Shown: positions 18,401 to 27,460 of the stretch, piece by piece
Position numbering within the stretch: the first letter of the stretch is position 1
How the letters are laid out: each line of letters opens with the position of its first letter
From: Geobacteraceae bacterium
GTDB taxonomy: Bacteria; Desulfobacterota; Desulfuromonadia; Geobacterales; Pseudopelobacteraceae
Reading direction: 5' to 3'
DNA: 62,488 bases
Assembly (NCBI GenBank): GCA_025355965.1
Contig: JANXYR010000073.1
Coordinates: forward strand, 1 to 62,488
Made by a program: the position numbers and the translations under genes
The notes under the pieces: model-generated
Told to the model about the DNA's origin: nothing
The model's database searches: none
The model's input: only the letters and a program-made list of their open reading frames with translations

Positions 18401-18638
18401 ATACTGCGATGGAATGAAGCGACCGCTCCGGTTTTTTCCCGAAACATCCTGGCAATTTTTGAAAGAAGGTCAGTCGAAGGCGGAAACCACCTGGCGGGGC
18501 GATCAGCGAAGAGGATTACCCGGTGAATGTGATAATCAGTCAGTGCTCCTATGCTTTGGGAACGAGGAACCGTGGGGGGAAGAGTTTTGTACACTGGCTG
18601 AACGGGTATATGGGCCGCTTATTGCTGTCATTAAATAA
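15417..18638 (+). CDS. recC: Exodeoxyribonuclease V gamma chain RecC
   Basis: The 1073-residue RecC subunit of RecBCD, which recognises Chi and splits the duplex at double-strand ends. The N-terminus (LSNGMARWISMELA), the ISLFGISYLPPFHLEAL region, the VWLAGMNDGQFPR segment and the EDRYLFLEALMAAKDRF and SYNGQSDRDNSSMPPSVLVGEL motifs are typical of RecC. The C-terminal LAERVYGPL motif shows the end is intact. Length is near that of E. coli RecC. The ATG at 15417 lacks a strong ribosome site. Unusually, recB and recD do not follow; the next gene is convergent and unrelated. Confidence 0.93.
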   Translation: MPTLRLITSCSQQRLIEVLADNLSSSPLPPLEKESIVILSNGMARWISMELAIRHGVSAGLDFSFPNDLLDRSFKSILPESYSSLPFTHTSLTWRIASQLPTLSQRDGFEQIASYLGNGRDDRRLLQISKSLADCFDQYTIFRPEMVCAWDHGSGNDWQAQLWRTINSNSQGSHRAALLKALQSHVSGGASPNGALPSRISLFGISYLPPFHLEALRLLSTYCDVTCYLLNPCGLYWGTIISEKRKSRLAFQSALSAEAEEYYETGNPLLSSLGTLGQEFFETLLEYGFEAEELDSAANIGLKNGETNPTNILSTIQNDILTLYDRPSSVVKGTVSEDDHSLQIHSCHGKLREMEIIYDNLLAHFDELPDLEPRHIVVMIPDIETYAPYISSVFGSRAGRPPLPYTIADRSVRRESQFVDTFLKILDTTPGRFALHDMLELLELQPIMGRFNLDEDELKSIANWLKECNVRWGLDADHRTDLGFPRYADFSWQAGLDRLFLGYAMAPDDSATFGTILPYSACSGSQAELLGNLADFVAIVREQIARLSRPHTLPEWADILTITIDQMLLADENDATGPLAVAKALNSLREACTLHGFTESISLDAVRDHLAEILAKSSGGYGFMGGSITFCAMLPMRSIPMRIVWLAGMNDGQFPRTERPPGFSLMNGTRQRGDRSLRDEDRYLFLEALMAAKDRFCISYNGQSDRDNSSMPPSVLVGELIDYIANGFVGSGGITPASVLIRHRLQGFSPLYFDGHDPAHFFSYDRESCQAIEARRFSGPTSREFVGEPLPVDNEFILQIDLQQLRRFLANPVAAFLEHRLRVKPFNPAEEPDESEPFSLDPLSRYTLSQELVGQLLNGAEYDECFSAARSRGTLPPLSAGKSAFDSVWEKSRQFATMLEPLLGVPLEPITLAFNHNNVQLHAVLENCLSGTHLRWRCAGMKGKDRLSIWLDHIILNIAKRDGYPLQSMMIAADTVMELPPVGDAVAILSDLLDLYCDGMKRPLRFFPETSWQFLKEGQSKAETTWRGDQRRGLPGECDNQSVLLCFGNEEPWGEEFCTLAERVYGPLIAVIK

Positions 18639-18679
18639 AAATACATCTCACTTCTCCGGTTAGTTCTTTGTGTACGCCC

Positions 18680-19552
18680 CTAGCCAAACTTGATCAAAGC
18701 TGCGCCTGCCATTATGAACAGGGCCGAAATCAGTCTGATTCTACCATAGGATTCTCTTAGAAAGATGATACCGATCAAGACACCAACAACGATACTTACC
18801 TGCCTGACCGGGACGGCATAGCTTACCGGCGACAGGTTAAGACCATAGCGGAAAGTCAGAAAGGATGCCATCATGATCGGGCCACTGATCAGGATCAGGC
18901 GCCAGTGCTCGCGCAACTCTTCGCCGATCAGAGGGCGGTATTTCGCGCGGAATATATTGAAAGACATCAGGAAAAACATGATCAGAACGAGCAGATAGGT
19001 GAAGTATAGCGGTGAATAGTTCCTGACACCACTCTTTTCGGCGATTGAACCAATAGAATAGATGAAACCGGCCGCCAAGGCGTCCCGCACAGATGGAGTC
19101 CGAAGGTTACGGAAAGGACGCACCATTTCTCCCAGCGACAGGCGCTGCATCTGGATCGAATAGGTGCCGAAAACCACCAGCAGGATTCCGCAAATACCCG
19201 GCACAGAGAAACGCTCCCCCAGCAGTATCATCGCCCAGATTGGGACATAGATCATTGAGGTCTGGCAGAGCGGATAGACCACCGACATGTCGCCACCACG
19301 GTAAGCCCGACCGTTGAAGAGGTGATAAAGCACGAAACAGACAGCACCGAGAGAGACCATCAACAGGGTGTGCATATCCGGGCGATAGAACGGCTCAGGC
19401 AGGAACGGTAGAATGATGGTGAACAGGCCTCCGGAGGCGACAAACATCCACCAGATAAAGACAGTTTTGTGACGGCTCCGTTTTACCAGCAGGTTCCAGA
19501 GGGCATGCATGACTGCCGATATAATTATCAGCGTAAAGGCGAGTGGATTCAT
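18680..19552 (-). CDS. EamA/DMT family transporter
   Basis: A 290-residue membrane protein with ten hydrophobic helices in two EamA repeats. The first repeat has AVMHALWNLLVKR and the YPLCQTSMIYVPIWAMILLGERFS segment; the second ends SYAVPVRQVSIVVGVLIGIIFLRES. These fit the drug/metabolite exporter superfamily; the substrate cannot be told. It is convergent with recC and downstream of the fumarase terminator, so probably a separate unit. Confidence 0.88.
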   Translation of the reverse strand: MNPLAFTLIIISAVMHALWNLLVKRSRHKTVFIWWMFVASGGLFTIILPFLPEPFYRPDMHTLLMVSLGAVCFVLYHLFNGRAYRGGDMSVVYPLCQTSMIYVPIWAMILLGERFSVPGICGILLVVFGTYSIQMQRLSLGEMVRPFRNLRTPSVRDALAAGFIYSIGSIAEKSGVRNYSPLYFTYLLVLIMFFLMSFNIFRAKYRPLIGEELREHWRLILISGPIMMASFLTFRYGLNLSPVSYAVPVRQVSIVVGVLIGIIFLRESYGRIRLISALFIMAGAALIKFG

Positions 19553-19616
19553 CGGGGCATTATAGCCGATGATGACCGGATTATGTCAGCAAGATTTTTT
19601 CTCAGCGTTCCTCCAG

Positions 19617-19651
19617 TAAAAGAGCCCCGCGTACAGCAGCACGCGGGGCTC
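19617..19651 (-). terminator. Rho-independent terminator of fumarase
   Basis: On the minus strand AGCCCCGCGT pairs with ACGCGGGGCT over an 8-base loop, then CTTTTAC follows. It lies about 25 bases after the fumarase stop. Confidence 0.85.
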
Positions 19652-19675
19652 ATATTCGTAGCGATTTATTACTTA

Positions 19676-21301
19676 CTACAATCCAAGCTGTTTAAAAAAG
19701 TCCGTTCCTTTGTCATCAACCAGGATGAAGGCCGGGAAGTTCTCTACTTCGATCTTCCAGACCGCTTCCATCCCGAGCTCAGGAAAGTCAATACATTCAA
19801 CCTTCTTGATATTTTCTTCAGCCAGAACGGCTGCAGGCCCACCGATTGAACCGAGGTAGAAACCGCCATATTTCTTGCAGGCGTCAGTTACCTGCTGGCT
19901 CCGGTTCCCTTTGGCGATCATGATCAACGAGCCGCCCTTGGACTGGAGTTCATCAACGTATGAATCCATACGACCGGCTGTAGTGGGACCGAAGGAACCT
20001 GATGCCTTGCCAGCCGGGGTCTTGGCCGGACCGGCATAGTAGATCGGGTGATTAAGGAGGTATTCCGGAAGCGGTTTGCCGCTGTCCATGATCTCTTTGA
20101 ATTTAGCGTGGGCTATATCGCGACCGACCACTATGGTACCTGAAAGAAGCAGTGGTGTAGAAACCGGATGTTTGGTCAGCTCAGCCAGGATTTCCTTCAT
20201 CGGTTTATTCAGGTCGATTTTGACTCCATGCTCATGCTTGCCGCGATACTGAGCAGGGATCAGGCGACCTGGATTGCGATCCATCTCCTCTACGAACAGG
20301 CCGTCCTTGGTGATCTTGGCCTTGATATTACGGTCTGCAGAGCAGGAAACCGCCATACCGACCGGGCAGGAAGCGCCATGACGGGGAAGGCGAATCACCC
20401 GCACGTCGTGCGCAAAATATTTACCACCAAACTGGGCTCCGATACCTAGCTTATAGGCAGCTTCCAGCAGTCTGTTCTCCATTTCTATATCACGGAAAGC
20501 CTGGCCATGCTCATTGCCGCTTGTAGGCAATCCGTCCAGTTCCTTGGCTGTAGCCAGCTTGACCGTTTTCATGCAGGCATCGGCAGAGGTGCCACCGATA
20601 ACAAAGGCAATGTGATAAGGGGGACAGGCTGCCGTACCTAGATATTTCATCTTTTCAACCAGATACTTGAACAGTTTATCAGGTGTCAAAAGCGCCTTAG
20701 TTTCCTGATAAAGCATGGTTTTGTTGGCGGAACCGCCACCTTTAGCCATAAAAACAAATTTGTAGTAATCACCATCAGTCGCAAGAATATCAATCTGGGC
20801 AGGCAGGTTGGTACCGGTGTTTATCTCTTCGTACATATCGAGCGCTACAGTCTGCGAGTAGCGCAGGTTCTCTTCGGTATAGGTCTTGTAGATTCCCTTG
20901 GAAAGCCACTCCTCGTCCTTGACACCGGTCCAGATCTGTTGACCCTTCTTGGCGGCAACGGTTGCAGTGCCGGTATCCTGACAGAGCGGCAGATCAAGAT
21001 TGGCAGCGATCTCTGCATTACGCAGAAAAGCCAGGGCAACGCCCTTGTCGTTCATTGACGCTTCCGGATCGCTCAGTATTTTGGCAACCTGCTCATTATG
21101 TGCAGGGCGGAGAAGGAAGGAGACATCCTTCATAGCTTCGTTGGCAAGAATCGTGAGTGCCTCTGGGCATACTTTCACGACATTTGTGTCGGCAAACTTC
21201 TCAACCTGTATATATTTTTCCGAACCTTCAATTTTACGGTATTTTGTTTCATCTTTCGCAAGCGGGAACGGATCCTGATAAACAAACGGCTTGACAGACA
21301 T
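19676..21301 (-). CDS. fumA: Class I fumarate hydratase (4Fe-4S)
   Basis: An oxygen-sensitive iron-sulfur fumarase converting fumarate to malate in the TCA cycle, 541 residues with alpha and beta domains fused as in E. coli FumA/FumB. The alpha part has [13 protein letters not shown], and [13 protein letters not shown] and [19 protein letters not shown] follow, giving candidate cluster cysteines. The beta part has [20 protein letters not shown]. The frame extends to 21346, but ATG 21301 has AAGGAG at the right distance and gives the usual MSVKPF start. A tandem interspersed repeat lies directly upstream (21318-21468). Confidence 0.95.
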   Translation of the reverse strand: MSVKPFVYQDPFPLAKDETKYRKIEGSEKYIQVEKFADTNVVKVCPEALTILANEAMKDVSFLLRPAHNEQVAKILSDPEASMNDKGVALAFLRNAEIAANLDLPLCQDTGTATVAAKKGQQIWTGVKDEEWLSKGIYKTYTEENLRYSQTVALDMYEEINTGTNLPAQIDILATDGDYYKFVFMAKGGGSANKTMLYQETKALLTPDKLFKYLVEKMKYLGTAACPPYHIAFVIGGTSADACMKTVKLATAKELDGLPTSGNEHGQAFRDIEMENRLLEAAYKLGIGAQFGGKYFAHDVRVIRLPRHGASCPVGMAVSCSADRNIKAKITKDGLFVEEMDRNPGRLIPAQYRGKHEHGVKIDLNKPMKEILAELTKHPVSTPLLLSGTIVVGRDIAHAKFKEIMDSGKPLPEYLLNHPIYYAGPAKTPAGKASGSFGPTTAGRMDSYVDELQSKGGSLIMIAKGNRSQQVTDACKKYGGFYLGSIGGPAAVLAEENIKKVECIDFPELGMEAVWKIEVENFPAFILVDDKGTDFFKQLGL

Positions 21302-21317
21302 CGGTACTCTCCTTTTT

Positions 21318-21468
21318 AGTAAGTTAGAAATTATTTCCTGCGGCATTTTGCAGGGAATAGTTTCGTTAACGCACTTATCCTGTTTATCAGGGCTAGTAAG
21401 TTATAAATAATTTTCTGTGGTATTTGCAGAGAATTATTTCGTTAACGCACTTATCCTGTTTATCAGGA
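21318..21468. repeat. Tandem pair of about 75-base interspersed repeat
   Basis: Two imperfect direct copies, 21318-21392 and 21395-21468, each begin AGTAAGTTA and end TTTCGTTAACGCACTTATCC then TGTTTATCAGG. The last 30 bases are identical and the first part is diverged. Shorter relatives occur at 52714-52742, 53474-53522 and 58281-58316, so this is a dispersed intergenic repeat. The pair is the 5' leader region of fumarase; the remaining 110 bases to 21578 hold no gene that I can see. Confidence 0.75.
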
Positions 21469-21578
21469 CCAGATGGCGAATGGACGATCTGTCAGATACA
21501 GATCGAAATAGTGTATACAAATCAAGAGAAGTATTTTAGTAATGCAAACCGTCTTAGAAATCAAGGCAAAATTTGGGT

Positions 21579-22040
21579 TTACATATACTGACAGCGAAGT
21601 AGTTTGATCCCTTCTTTAAAAAGCACCTGCATCTTATTCGGAACAATTACCGTTTTCACAACTCCGGCGCCAAATACCGGGTGAAGAATCAAACGCTTTA
21701 CCAGATATCTTGTATTCATGTCATATGGGAGTGCTTTTTCGTAATCAAACGTTGGATGGAGTGATGCCCACTCTTCTCGCTCGACTTCTGTGGGGTCTTT
21801 TTTGGATGCACGCGGTGTAGTAGAGGTTGAGCGGGGTTTGCTTGCTGCCGCAGCTTTGGGAACTTTAGCCTCTTTTACCGGTGGGGGCGGATAATAATTA
21901 TGTACTCCAAGGCAGGTGTTGCATTCTACTCGTACGACTTTTTCTTCCACCATGGCAACAATTCTGTGATTCAGCACCTCGCGACACTTGGTACAACGGG
22001 ACTCAATGATGTCGCCTGCCGATAGTTTTCGAGTAGTCAT
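21579..22040 (-). CDS. Conserved hypothetical zinc-finger-like protein
   Basis: A 153-residue protein of unknown function. The N-terminal part has two CxxC pairs (CTKC near 17 and CNTC near 38), suggesting a zinc ribbon. A central low-complexity linker rich in P, A, K and S follows. The C-terminal domain (about 95-153) contains RLILHPVFGAGVV and VLFKEGIKLLRC, resembling the GxGxV-type beta motif of a small RNA/protein-binding barrel; that reading is tentative. ATG at 22040 follows GAAGGAAAAAA. I recall similar proteins in Geobacter genomes but no function. Confidence 0.7.
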   Translation of the reverse strand: MTTRKLSAGDIIESRCTKCREVLNHRIVAMVEEKVVRVECNTCLGVHNYYPPPPVKEAKVPKAAAASKPRSTSTTPRASKKDPTEVEREEWASLHPTFDYEKALPYDMNTRYLVKRLILHPVFGAGVVKTVIVPNKMQVLFKEGIKLLRCQYM

Positions 22041-22115
22041 TTTTTTCCTTCTTTTCCGCGGGTTATTTCGTTAAGTATAAACGATTGGTTTAAACATATT
22101 TCATAAACTTTCAGC

Positions 22116-22156
22116 AAAAAAGCCGCTCATCAGCATCACAGCTGGTGAGCGGCTTT
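22116..22156 (-). terminator. Rho-independent terminator of paaK
   Basis: A 16-base stem (AAAGCCGCTCATCAGC against GCTGGTGAGCGGCTTT, one G-T pair) with a 6-base loop. On the minus strand it is followed by T residues from the A run at 22116-22121. It lies about 30 bases after the paaK stop. Confidence 0.85.
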
Positions 22157-22185
22157 ACATTTGTATTGGGAGAAACGGGCTGGTC

Positions 22186-23496
22186 TTAAACCACCCGCTT
22201 ATCTATTACTCTCTGAGCCTTTCCCTCGTGACGCGGTATGCTGTTAGGCTCTACAAGTTTAACCGTCACGCCAACACCAAGCACAGAGTCAATCCTTTTC
22301 CCGACCATATCAAGGAAGGCGCGCTGTTTTTTCATTTCGTCGAAGAAGATATTCTCCCTCACCTCAATACAAACCTCCAGCACATCCAGCGCACCTTTAC
22401 GATCGACTACAAGCTGGTAGTGCGGTTCACACCCTTCTATTGCAACCAGTACCTCCTCAATTTGCGAAGGAAAAACGTTAACTCCCTTGATAATCAGCAT
22501 ATCATCAGAGCGCCCCATGGTTTTCTTCATTCTGACCATGGTTCTACCACATTGGCAGACTGCATGATCGAGACTGGTTATATCCCTGGTACGATAGCGG
22601 ATCATCGGAAAGGCTTCCTTGCTGATCGTCGTCAATACCAGTTCACCAACACTTCCAGGGGGTAGTACCCGGCATGTTTCCGGATCAATTATCTCGGCGA
22701 TAAAAGCATCCTCGGAAATGTGCATGCCGTTTTTGTACAGACATTCACCCGCGACACCCGGACCGATAATTTCAGAAAGGCCATAATTATCAGTGGCGCT
22801 GATCATAAGACGCGATTCAATCTCGGCTCGCATCGCTTCAGACCATGGTTCACCACCAAAAAGACCAAACTTGAGTGAGAGCGTCTGCGGGTCTATACCC
22901 TGTTTTTCGATCAGATCGGCAAGAGTGATTGCATAACTCGGAGTACAGACGAGCGCAGTAGACTTGTAATCCTGCATGATCATGATCTGTTTATCGCTGT
23001 TCCCCCCGCTCATTGGAATAACAGCAGCCCCAATAGTCTCTGATCCGTAATGCAGTCCGAATGCCCCGGTAAACATGCCATAACCGAAAGCGATCTGTAC
23101 AACATCATCGTGAGTAACTCCGGCAGCCGTCATAATTCGCGCCACCATATTGGACCACATTTTAAGATCGTTTTTTGTATATCCTACAACAGTCGGCTTT
23201 CCGGTCGTGCCTGACGAAGAGTGGATCCGAACAATTTCGCGCAACGGAACAGCAAACATCCCGTATGGATAATTGAGACGCAAATCTTCCTTGGTTGTAA
23301 ATGGTAGTTTCGATAGATCAGATAATGAAGATACATCCTCTGGAACGATGCCGAGTTCATTAAACTTGGTACGATAACATGGCACATTTTTGTAGACACG
23401 ATTCAATGTCGCCTGAAGGCGCTCCAATTGGAGCTGTTCAAGCTCTTCACGTGGCATACATTCGTGTTGTGAATCCCATATTTGACTAGACTGCAT
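22186..23496 (-). CDS. paaK: Phenylacetate--CoA ligase
   Basis: An adenylate-forming enzyme activating phenylacetate or a related aryl acid with CoA and ATP. It is 436 residues. The phosphate-binding loop [15 protein letters not shown] is present, followed by [30 protein letters not shown] and RYRTRDIT, and the C-terminal domain has [25 protein letters not shown] at 23496 follows GAGGG. In anaerobes such enzymes also serve aromatic amino acid and indoleacetate breakdown; no other aromatic-degradation genes are adjacent, so the substrate is open. It lies 27 bases after proS. Confidence 0.9.
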   Translation of the reverse strand: MQSSQIWDSQHECMPREELEQLQLERLQATLNRVYKNVPCYRTKFNELGIVPEDVSSLSDLSKLPFTTKEDLRLNYPYGMFAVPLREIVRIHSSSGTTGKPTVVGYTKNDLKMWSNMVARIMTAAGVTHDDVVQIAFGYGMFTGAFGLHYGSETIGAAVIPMSGGNSDKQIMIMQDYKSTALVCTPSYAITLADLIEKQGIDPQTLSLKFGLFGGEPWSEAMRAEIESRLMISATDNYGLSEIIGPGVAGECLYKNGMHISEDAFIAEIIDPETCRVLPPGSVGELVLTTISKEAFPMIRYRTRDITSLDHAVCQCGRTMVRMKKTMGRSDDMLIIKGVNVFPSQIEEVLVAIEGCEPHYQLVVDRKGALDVLEVCIEVRENIFFDEMKKQRAFLDMVGKRIDSVLGVGVTVKLVEPNSIPRHEGKAQRVIDKRVV

Positions 23497-23523
23497 AAAA
23501 ACCCTCGCTACTGAGTTTGTTGG

Positions 23524-25254
23524 CTATTCTGGATGTACCAATGCTGCATCGATCAACTGTTTAATAGTGGTTGCAACTTCTTCGAGGACAAGCAACTTAA
23601 CTTCGCCGGTCGAGCGAATCTTCATCTCAACCTTTCCTTCGGCGAGTCCTTTGCTGCCAACAACAATCCGGAGCGGGATTCCAATCAAATCGTTATCTTT
23701 GAACTTGATGCCAGGACGTTCGTCGCGATCGTCAAAAAGCACCTCAACACCGAGTTTTTCAAGGCAGAAATAAATCTCTTCGGCTGCAGCCATTACGCCA
23801 GCATCCTTGGTGTTGACCGCAACAACTGAACAGTGAAAAGGAGCAATTGCAATGGGGAATATAATGCCATTTTCGTCATGGTTCTGCTCAATAGCCGCTG
23901 CAACGGTGCGACCGATACCGATACCGTAACATCCCATGAAAACGATCTGTTCCCTGCCATTGGCATCAAGATAGGTAGCATTCAGTGCCTTGGAATATTT
24001 TGTTCCGAGCTTGAAAACATGTCCGACTTCAATCCCGCGCCACATTTCAAGCTTGCCGGAATCACAGCGCGGACAGGCATCACCCGCCTCAACGGTACGG
24101 ATATCGACAAATCCGGAAACTTCGAAATCCCGCCCGCGATTGGCATTTATGTAATGCTGATCCACTTCATTGGCTCCCAGCACAACATTGGTCATACCCT
24201 GGACAACCCTATCGGCAATGACAGGAATATCCTGTTTAAGCCCGATCGGCCCGAGGAAACCGACTGGTGAACCGGTGCAGGCAAGAATCTGCTCTTCGGT
24301 CGCCATCTGAATTTCGTCCCATCCCAGATGATTTTTGAGTTTGAGCTCGTTAAGTTCATGATCTCCGCGCAACAGCGCCATGGCAAGTTCACCGGCATCA
24401 GAGACATATACAAGCGTTTTTATGGTTTTATCCACAGCAATTTTCAGAAAAGAAGCAACATCGGCAATAGTTTTCATTTCCGGAGTTAAAACCTTCTGCA
24501 ATGGTTCAATAGTTGCGCTAGATACTGCCGAAAATAAAGGTGATTCCGCTTTTTCAACATTTGCAGCATACCGGCATGCATCGCAGGAAACGATGGCATC
24601 CTCTCCGGAATCCGCCAGCACCATGAACTCATGTGAAGAAGACCCGCCGATGCTGCCGGTGTCGGCTTCTACCGCTCTGAAATTGAGGCCGCAGCGCTCG
24701 AAAATACGCATATAAGCGTTAAACATCTTGTTGTAGGAAAGATCTGCAGCATGACTGTCTACGTCAAATGAGTAGGCGTCTTTCATAATGAACTCACGAC
24801 CGCGCATCAACCCGAAGCGGGGTCGTATCTCGTCGCGAAACTTGGTCTGAATTTGATAAAAATTAAGCGGCATCTGCCGATAGCTTTTTATCTCACGCCG
24901 CACCATGTCGGTAATGACCTCTTCGTGGGTCGGTCCCATACAAAATTCGGCATCTTTACGGTCTTTGAAGCGCAACAGTTCTTTGCCATAAAAAGCCCAG
25001 CGACCTGACTCCTGCCAAAGTTCAGCAGGCTGTACACTCGGCATTAGCATCTCTATTGCATCGGCTTTATTCATCTCTTCGCGGACAATGTTCTCAAACT
25101 TGCGAATTGAGCGCAGTCCAAGCGGCAGGTAGTTGTAAATCCCGGAAGCGAGTTTACGGATCATCCCGGCTCTCAGCATCAGCTGATGTGAGATCACTTC
25201 GGCATCAGAAGGAGTCTCTTTGATGGTCGGTATAAAATAGCGCGAATAAAACAT
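23524..25254 (-). CDS. proS: Prolyl-tRNA synthetase (bacterial type, with editing insertion)
   Basis: Charges tRNA-Pro with proline. At 576 residues it is the long bacterial ProS with the INS editing domain. Motif 1 region ASGIYNYLPLG, motif 2 RDEIRPRFGLMRGREFIMKDAYSF, editing-domain residues about 230-400, motif 3 CYGIGIGRTVAAA and the C-terminal anticodon-binding domain ending in VLFDDRDERPGIKFKDNDLIG are visible. I chose ATG 25254, ten codons into the open frame, because GGGGA lies 8 bases before it and it gives the typical MFYSRYFIPT start. It is upstream of paaK. Confidence 0.95.
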   Translation of the reverse strand: MFYSRYFIPTIKETPSDAEVISHQLMLRAGMIRKLASGIYNYLPLGLRSIRKFENIVREEMNKADAIEMLMPSVQPAELWQESGRWAFYGKELLRFKDRKDAEFCMGPTHEEVITDMVRREIKSYRQMPLNFYQIQTKFRDEIRPRFGLMRGREFIMKDAYSFDVDSHAADLSYNKMFNAYMRIFERCGLNFRAVEADTGSIGGSSSHEFMVLADSGEDAIVSCDACRYAANVEKAESPLFSAVSSATIEPLQKVLTPEMKTIADVASFLKIAVDKTIKTLVYVSDAGELAMALLRGDHELNELKLKNHLGWDEIQMATEEQILACTGSPVGFLGPIGLKQDIPVIADRVVQGMTNVVLGANEVDQHYINANRGRDFEVSGFVDIRTVEAGDACPRCDSGKLEMWRGIEVGHVFKLGTKYSKALNATYLDANGREQIVFMGCYGIGIGRTVAAAIEQNHDENGIIFPIAIAPFHCSVVAVNTKDAGVMAAAEEIYFCLEKLGVEVLFDDRDERPGIKFKDNDLIGIPLRIVVGSKGLAEGKVEMKIRSTGEVKLLVLEEVATTIKQLIDAALVHPE

Positions 25255-25344
25255 TAAGCATCCCCAGAGTGGTACGTCCATACCAAGATAATTTAGTAAT
25301 AAATTGCCTTTACTGCATCACAGTAAAAAAGCGTAACAAAACCT

Positions 25345-26409
25345 TTATAATTTGGATATTTCTTCCATCAATGCATCAGCTAGCTGGTCTTCGGGAACCT
25401 TACGAATGATTTCGCCATGACGGAAAACGAGCCCCTCTCCTTTTCCTCCAGCAATACCAACATCAGCTTCACGTGCTTCACCAGGGCCATTTACCGCACA
25501 CCCCATAACAGCAACAGTAATTTGTTTATCAATACCCTGTAGCCGCTTTTCAACATCCTCAGCCACCCGAATCAGATTAATCTGACACCGTCCGCAAGTT
25601 GGACAGGATACAAAGTTTACCCCGCGCTGGCGCAACCCTAACGCTTTAAGTATGTCATAGCCTACCCGAATCTCGTCTTTTGGCTCACCGGTTAACGAAA
25701 CTCGCATAGTATCGCCGATTCCGTCGGCCAATAGAATTCCAAGACCAACGGAAGACTTGATCGTACCGGAGAAAAGTGTACCAGCCTCAGTAATTCCAAT
25801 GTGCAGGGGATAGTCTGACTGCTCCGAAAAGAGGCGGTACGCAGCCACTGTTTTCATCACATCAGAGGCTTTAAGAGAGATTTTTATCTCCTGATAATTT
25901 AAATCCTCAAGAATGCGAATATGCCCCATGGCAGACTCCACCATAGCCTCGGCAGATGGGTGCCCATACTTCTCTAATAACTCTTTTTCGAGCGAACCGG
26001 CATTAACTCCGATTCTGATTGGTACCTTGCGCTCTGCAGCAGAAGCAACAATTTCGGCAACTTTCCACTTCTCGCCAATATTGCCAGGATTGAGCCGCAG
26101 GCCATCGATGCCGCCTTCAAGAACCTGAAGCGCCAGTTTATAGTCAAAATGGATATCAGCTACAACCGGGATGGGGCTCATCTGCTTGATTTGCGCCAAG
26201 GCGTGGGCAGCATCCGGATCTGGTACCGCACAACGGACAATTTCGCAGCCGACTTCCGCAAGCCCCTTGATCTGGGCGATCGTAGCAGGTACATCACGGG
26301 TATCAGTACTGCACATCGACTGAACGGAACAAGGTGCATCACCACCGATTGCCACGCAACCAATATGTATTTGTCTGGTCAATTTTTTCACGGGGGGACA
26401 TAGTGCCAA
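25345..26409 (-). CDS. ispG: 4-hydroxy-3-methylbut-2-enyl diphosphate synthase IspG
   Basis: The 4Fe-4S enzyme that makes HMBPP in the non-mevalonate isoprenoid pathway. The N-terminal TIM barrel has SVQSMCSTDTRDV and GLRLNPGNIG. The C-terminal domain binds the cluster through SCPTCGRCQINL and GCAVNGPGEAREADVG. It is 354 residues, the ordinary bacterial length. The start at 26409 is a TTG with no clear ribosome site; an in-frame GTG at 26391 is an alternative. proS lies downstream on the same strand. Confidence 0.94.
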   Translation of the reverse strand: MALCPPVKKLTRQIHIGCVAIGGDAPCSVQSMCSTDTRDVPATIAQIKGLAEVGCEIVRCAVPDPDAAHALAQIKQMSPIPVVADIHFDYKLALQVLEGGIDGLRLNPGNIGEKWKVAEIVASAAERKVPIRIGVNAGSLEKELLEKYGHPSAEAMVESAMGHIRILEDLNYQEIKISLKASDVMKTVAAYRLFSEQSDYPLHIGITEAGTLFSGTIKSSVGLGILLADGIGDTMRVSLTGEPKDEIRVGYDILKALGLRQRGVNFVSCPTCGRCQINLIRVAEDVEKRLQGIDKQITVAVMGCAVNGPGEAREADVGIAGGKGEGLVFRHGEIIRKVPEDQLADALMEEISKL

Positions 26410-26477
26410 AGGCGGGCGGGAAAGTCAAGAACAGCGCGTAGTTCCAGTATTGCATCTGTTTACACTATGACATTCTA

Positions 26478-27302
26478 TTACGGCTTGTCCGGTATTTCGA
26501 TTTTGCCGTACGCATACCAATACGCGCCGGCAACAAAAATAACTCCACCAACTATATTACCAAGAGTAACCGGTAACAGGTTTGTGATAAAAAAGTTGTA
26601 CAAGTTCAGAGCGGGATTTGGTGAATAAAATTCATTCGAGATAAGCAGGCCGGTGGGAATGTAATACATATTAGCAATAGAATGTTCGAATCCGCTTGAA
26701 ACGAATGTCATGATCGGCACATAGCACGCGAACAGCTTTCCGGTTATATCCCTTGCAGCTGTAGCCATAAACACTGCAAGACAAACCAGCCAGTTGCAGA
26801 GAATTCCTCGAGTAAAAGCAGCCGAAAAAGAAAGCTGACACTTGACAGTAGCTGTGCGTATGGCGTTTTCAGCGACGCTCCCCTGTTCCCAAAGACGCGT
26901 TTCAAACATTAGCCAAGCAAATAGCAGAGCACCAACAAAATTGCCAATGAGGACAATTGTCCAATTTTCGGCAAGACTGCCCCACGATATTTCGCCATGA
27001 AGGGCCGCCCCGGCAAGTAAACTGTTACCGGTAAACAGCTCTGCTCCACAGACAACTACCAGCATCAACCCAACAGAAAACAGACTCCCGCCCAAAAACC
27101 TTGCAACTCCTAATCCTAAAAAATGGGAGGCATCCTGGGTGACCACTGTTGACAACTGGGCTCCGAAAGCGATGTAAAATCCGGCAAGAAGACTGAGGAC
27201 AAACGTGCGCCCGATGTTTTGGTGTAAAACGCGGCGCCCGTTACTGGCGATGGCATGGGCCGTCTCACGAGGAGTTAAAAATCGTTTATTCTCAAAACTC
27301 AT
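26478..27302 (-). CDS. Formate/nitrite transporter family channel
   Basis: A FocA/NirC-type pentameric anion channel of 274 residues with six hydrophobic helices. The LAGFYIAFGAQLSTVV helix, GAELFTGNSLL (the omega-loop region), and NWLVCLAVFMA and SGFEHSIANMYYIP segments are diagnostic of the family. The histidine of the SGFEHSIANM motif is the conserved pore residue. I chose ATG 27302 (MSFENKRFL); the frame extends three codons further. No formate or nitrite enzyme lies beside it, so the ion is not identified. Confidence 0.9.
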   Translation of the reverse strand: MSFENKRFLTPRETAHAIASNGRRVLHQNIGRTFVLSLLAGFYIAFGAQLSTVVTQDASHFLGLGVARFLGGSLFSVGLMLVVVCGAELFTGNSLLAGAALHGEISWGSLAENWTIVLIGNFVGALLFAWLMFETRLWEQGSVAENAIRTATVKCQLSFSAAFTRGILCNWLVCLAVFMATAARDITGKLFACYVPIMTFVSSGFEHSIANMYYIPTGLLISNEFYSPNPALNLYNFFITNLLPVTLGNIVGGVIFVAGAYWYAYGKIEIPDKP

Positions 27303-27340
27303 ATAACACACCGGACACTGAACATTTAAGACAGGTCAAC

Positions 27341-27374
27341 AAAAAAGGGAGCCGCTTTGTGAGCAGACTCCCTT
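27341..27374 (-). terminator. Rho-independent terminator of tRNA-Ala
   Basis: On the minus strand AAGGGAG (27374-27368) pairs with CTCCCTT (27351-27345), followed by a T run from the A residues at 27341-27346. It begins 10 bases after the tRNA 3' end. Confidence 0.8.
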
Positions 27375-27383
27375 GAATTTATT

Positions 27384-27459
27384 TGGTGGAGGTTAACGGG
27401 ATCGAACCGATGACCTCTTGGCTGCCAGCCAAGCGCTCTCCCAGCTGAGCTAAACCCCC
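27384..27459 (-). tRNA. tRNA-Ala, anticodon GGC
   Basis: A 76-base tRNA with encoded CCA end. The acceptor pairs GGGGGUU with AACCUCC and contains the G3-U70 pair that is the alanine identity element. The D arm is GCUC...GAGC; the anticodon arm is CUUGG-CUGGCAG-CCAAG giving anticodon GGC. The T loop reads UUCGAUC. One U-U mismatch is seen in the T stem (AUCGG/CCGUU). It marks the left border of the accessory region. Confidence 0.95.
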
Positions 27460-27460
27460 A

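Noticed and set aside
21318..21468. CRISPR array
   Set aside because: Only two 75-base units that directly abut, with related short copies elsewhere; no spacers and no cas genes.
27384..27459. tRNA-Ala as integration site for the accessory region
   Set aside because: The accessory DNA lies on the 5' side of the tRNA and I found no duplicated tRNA 3' end or integrase.
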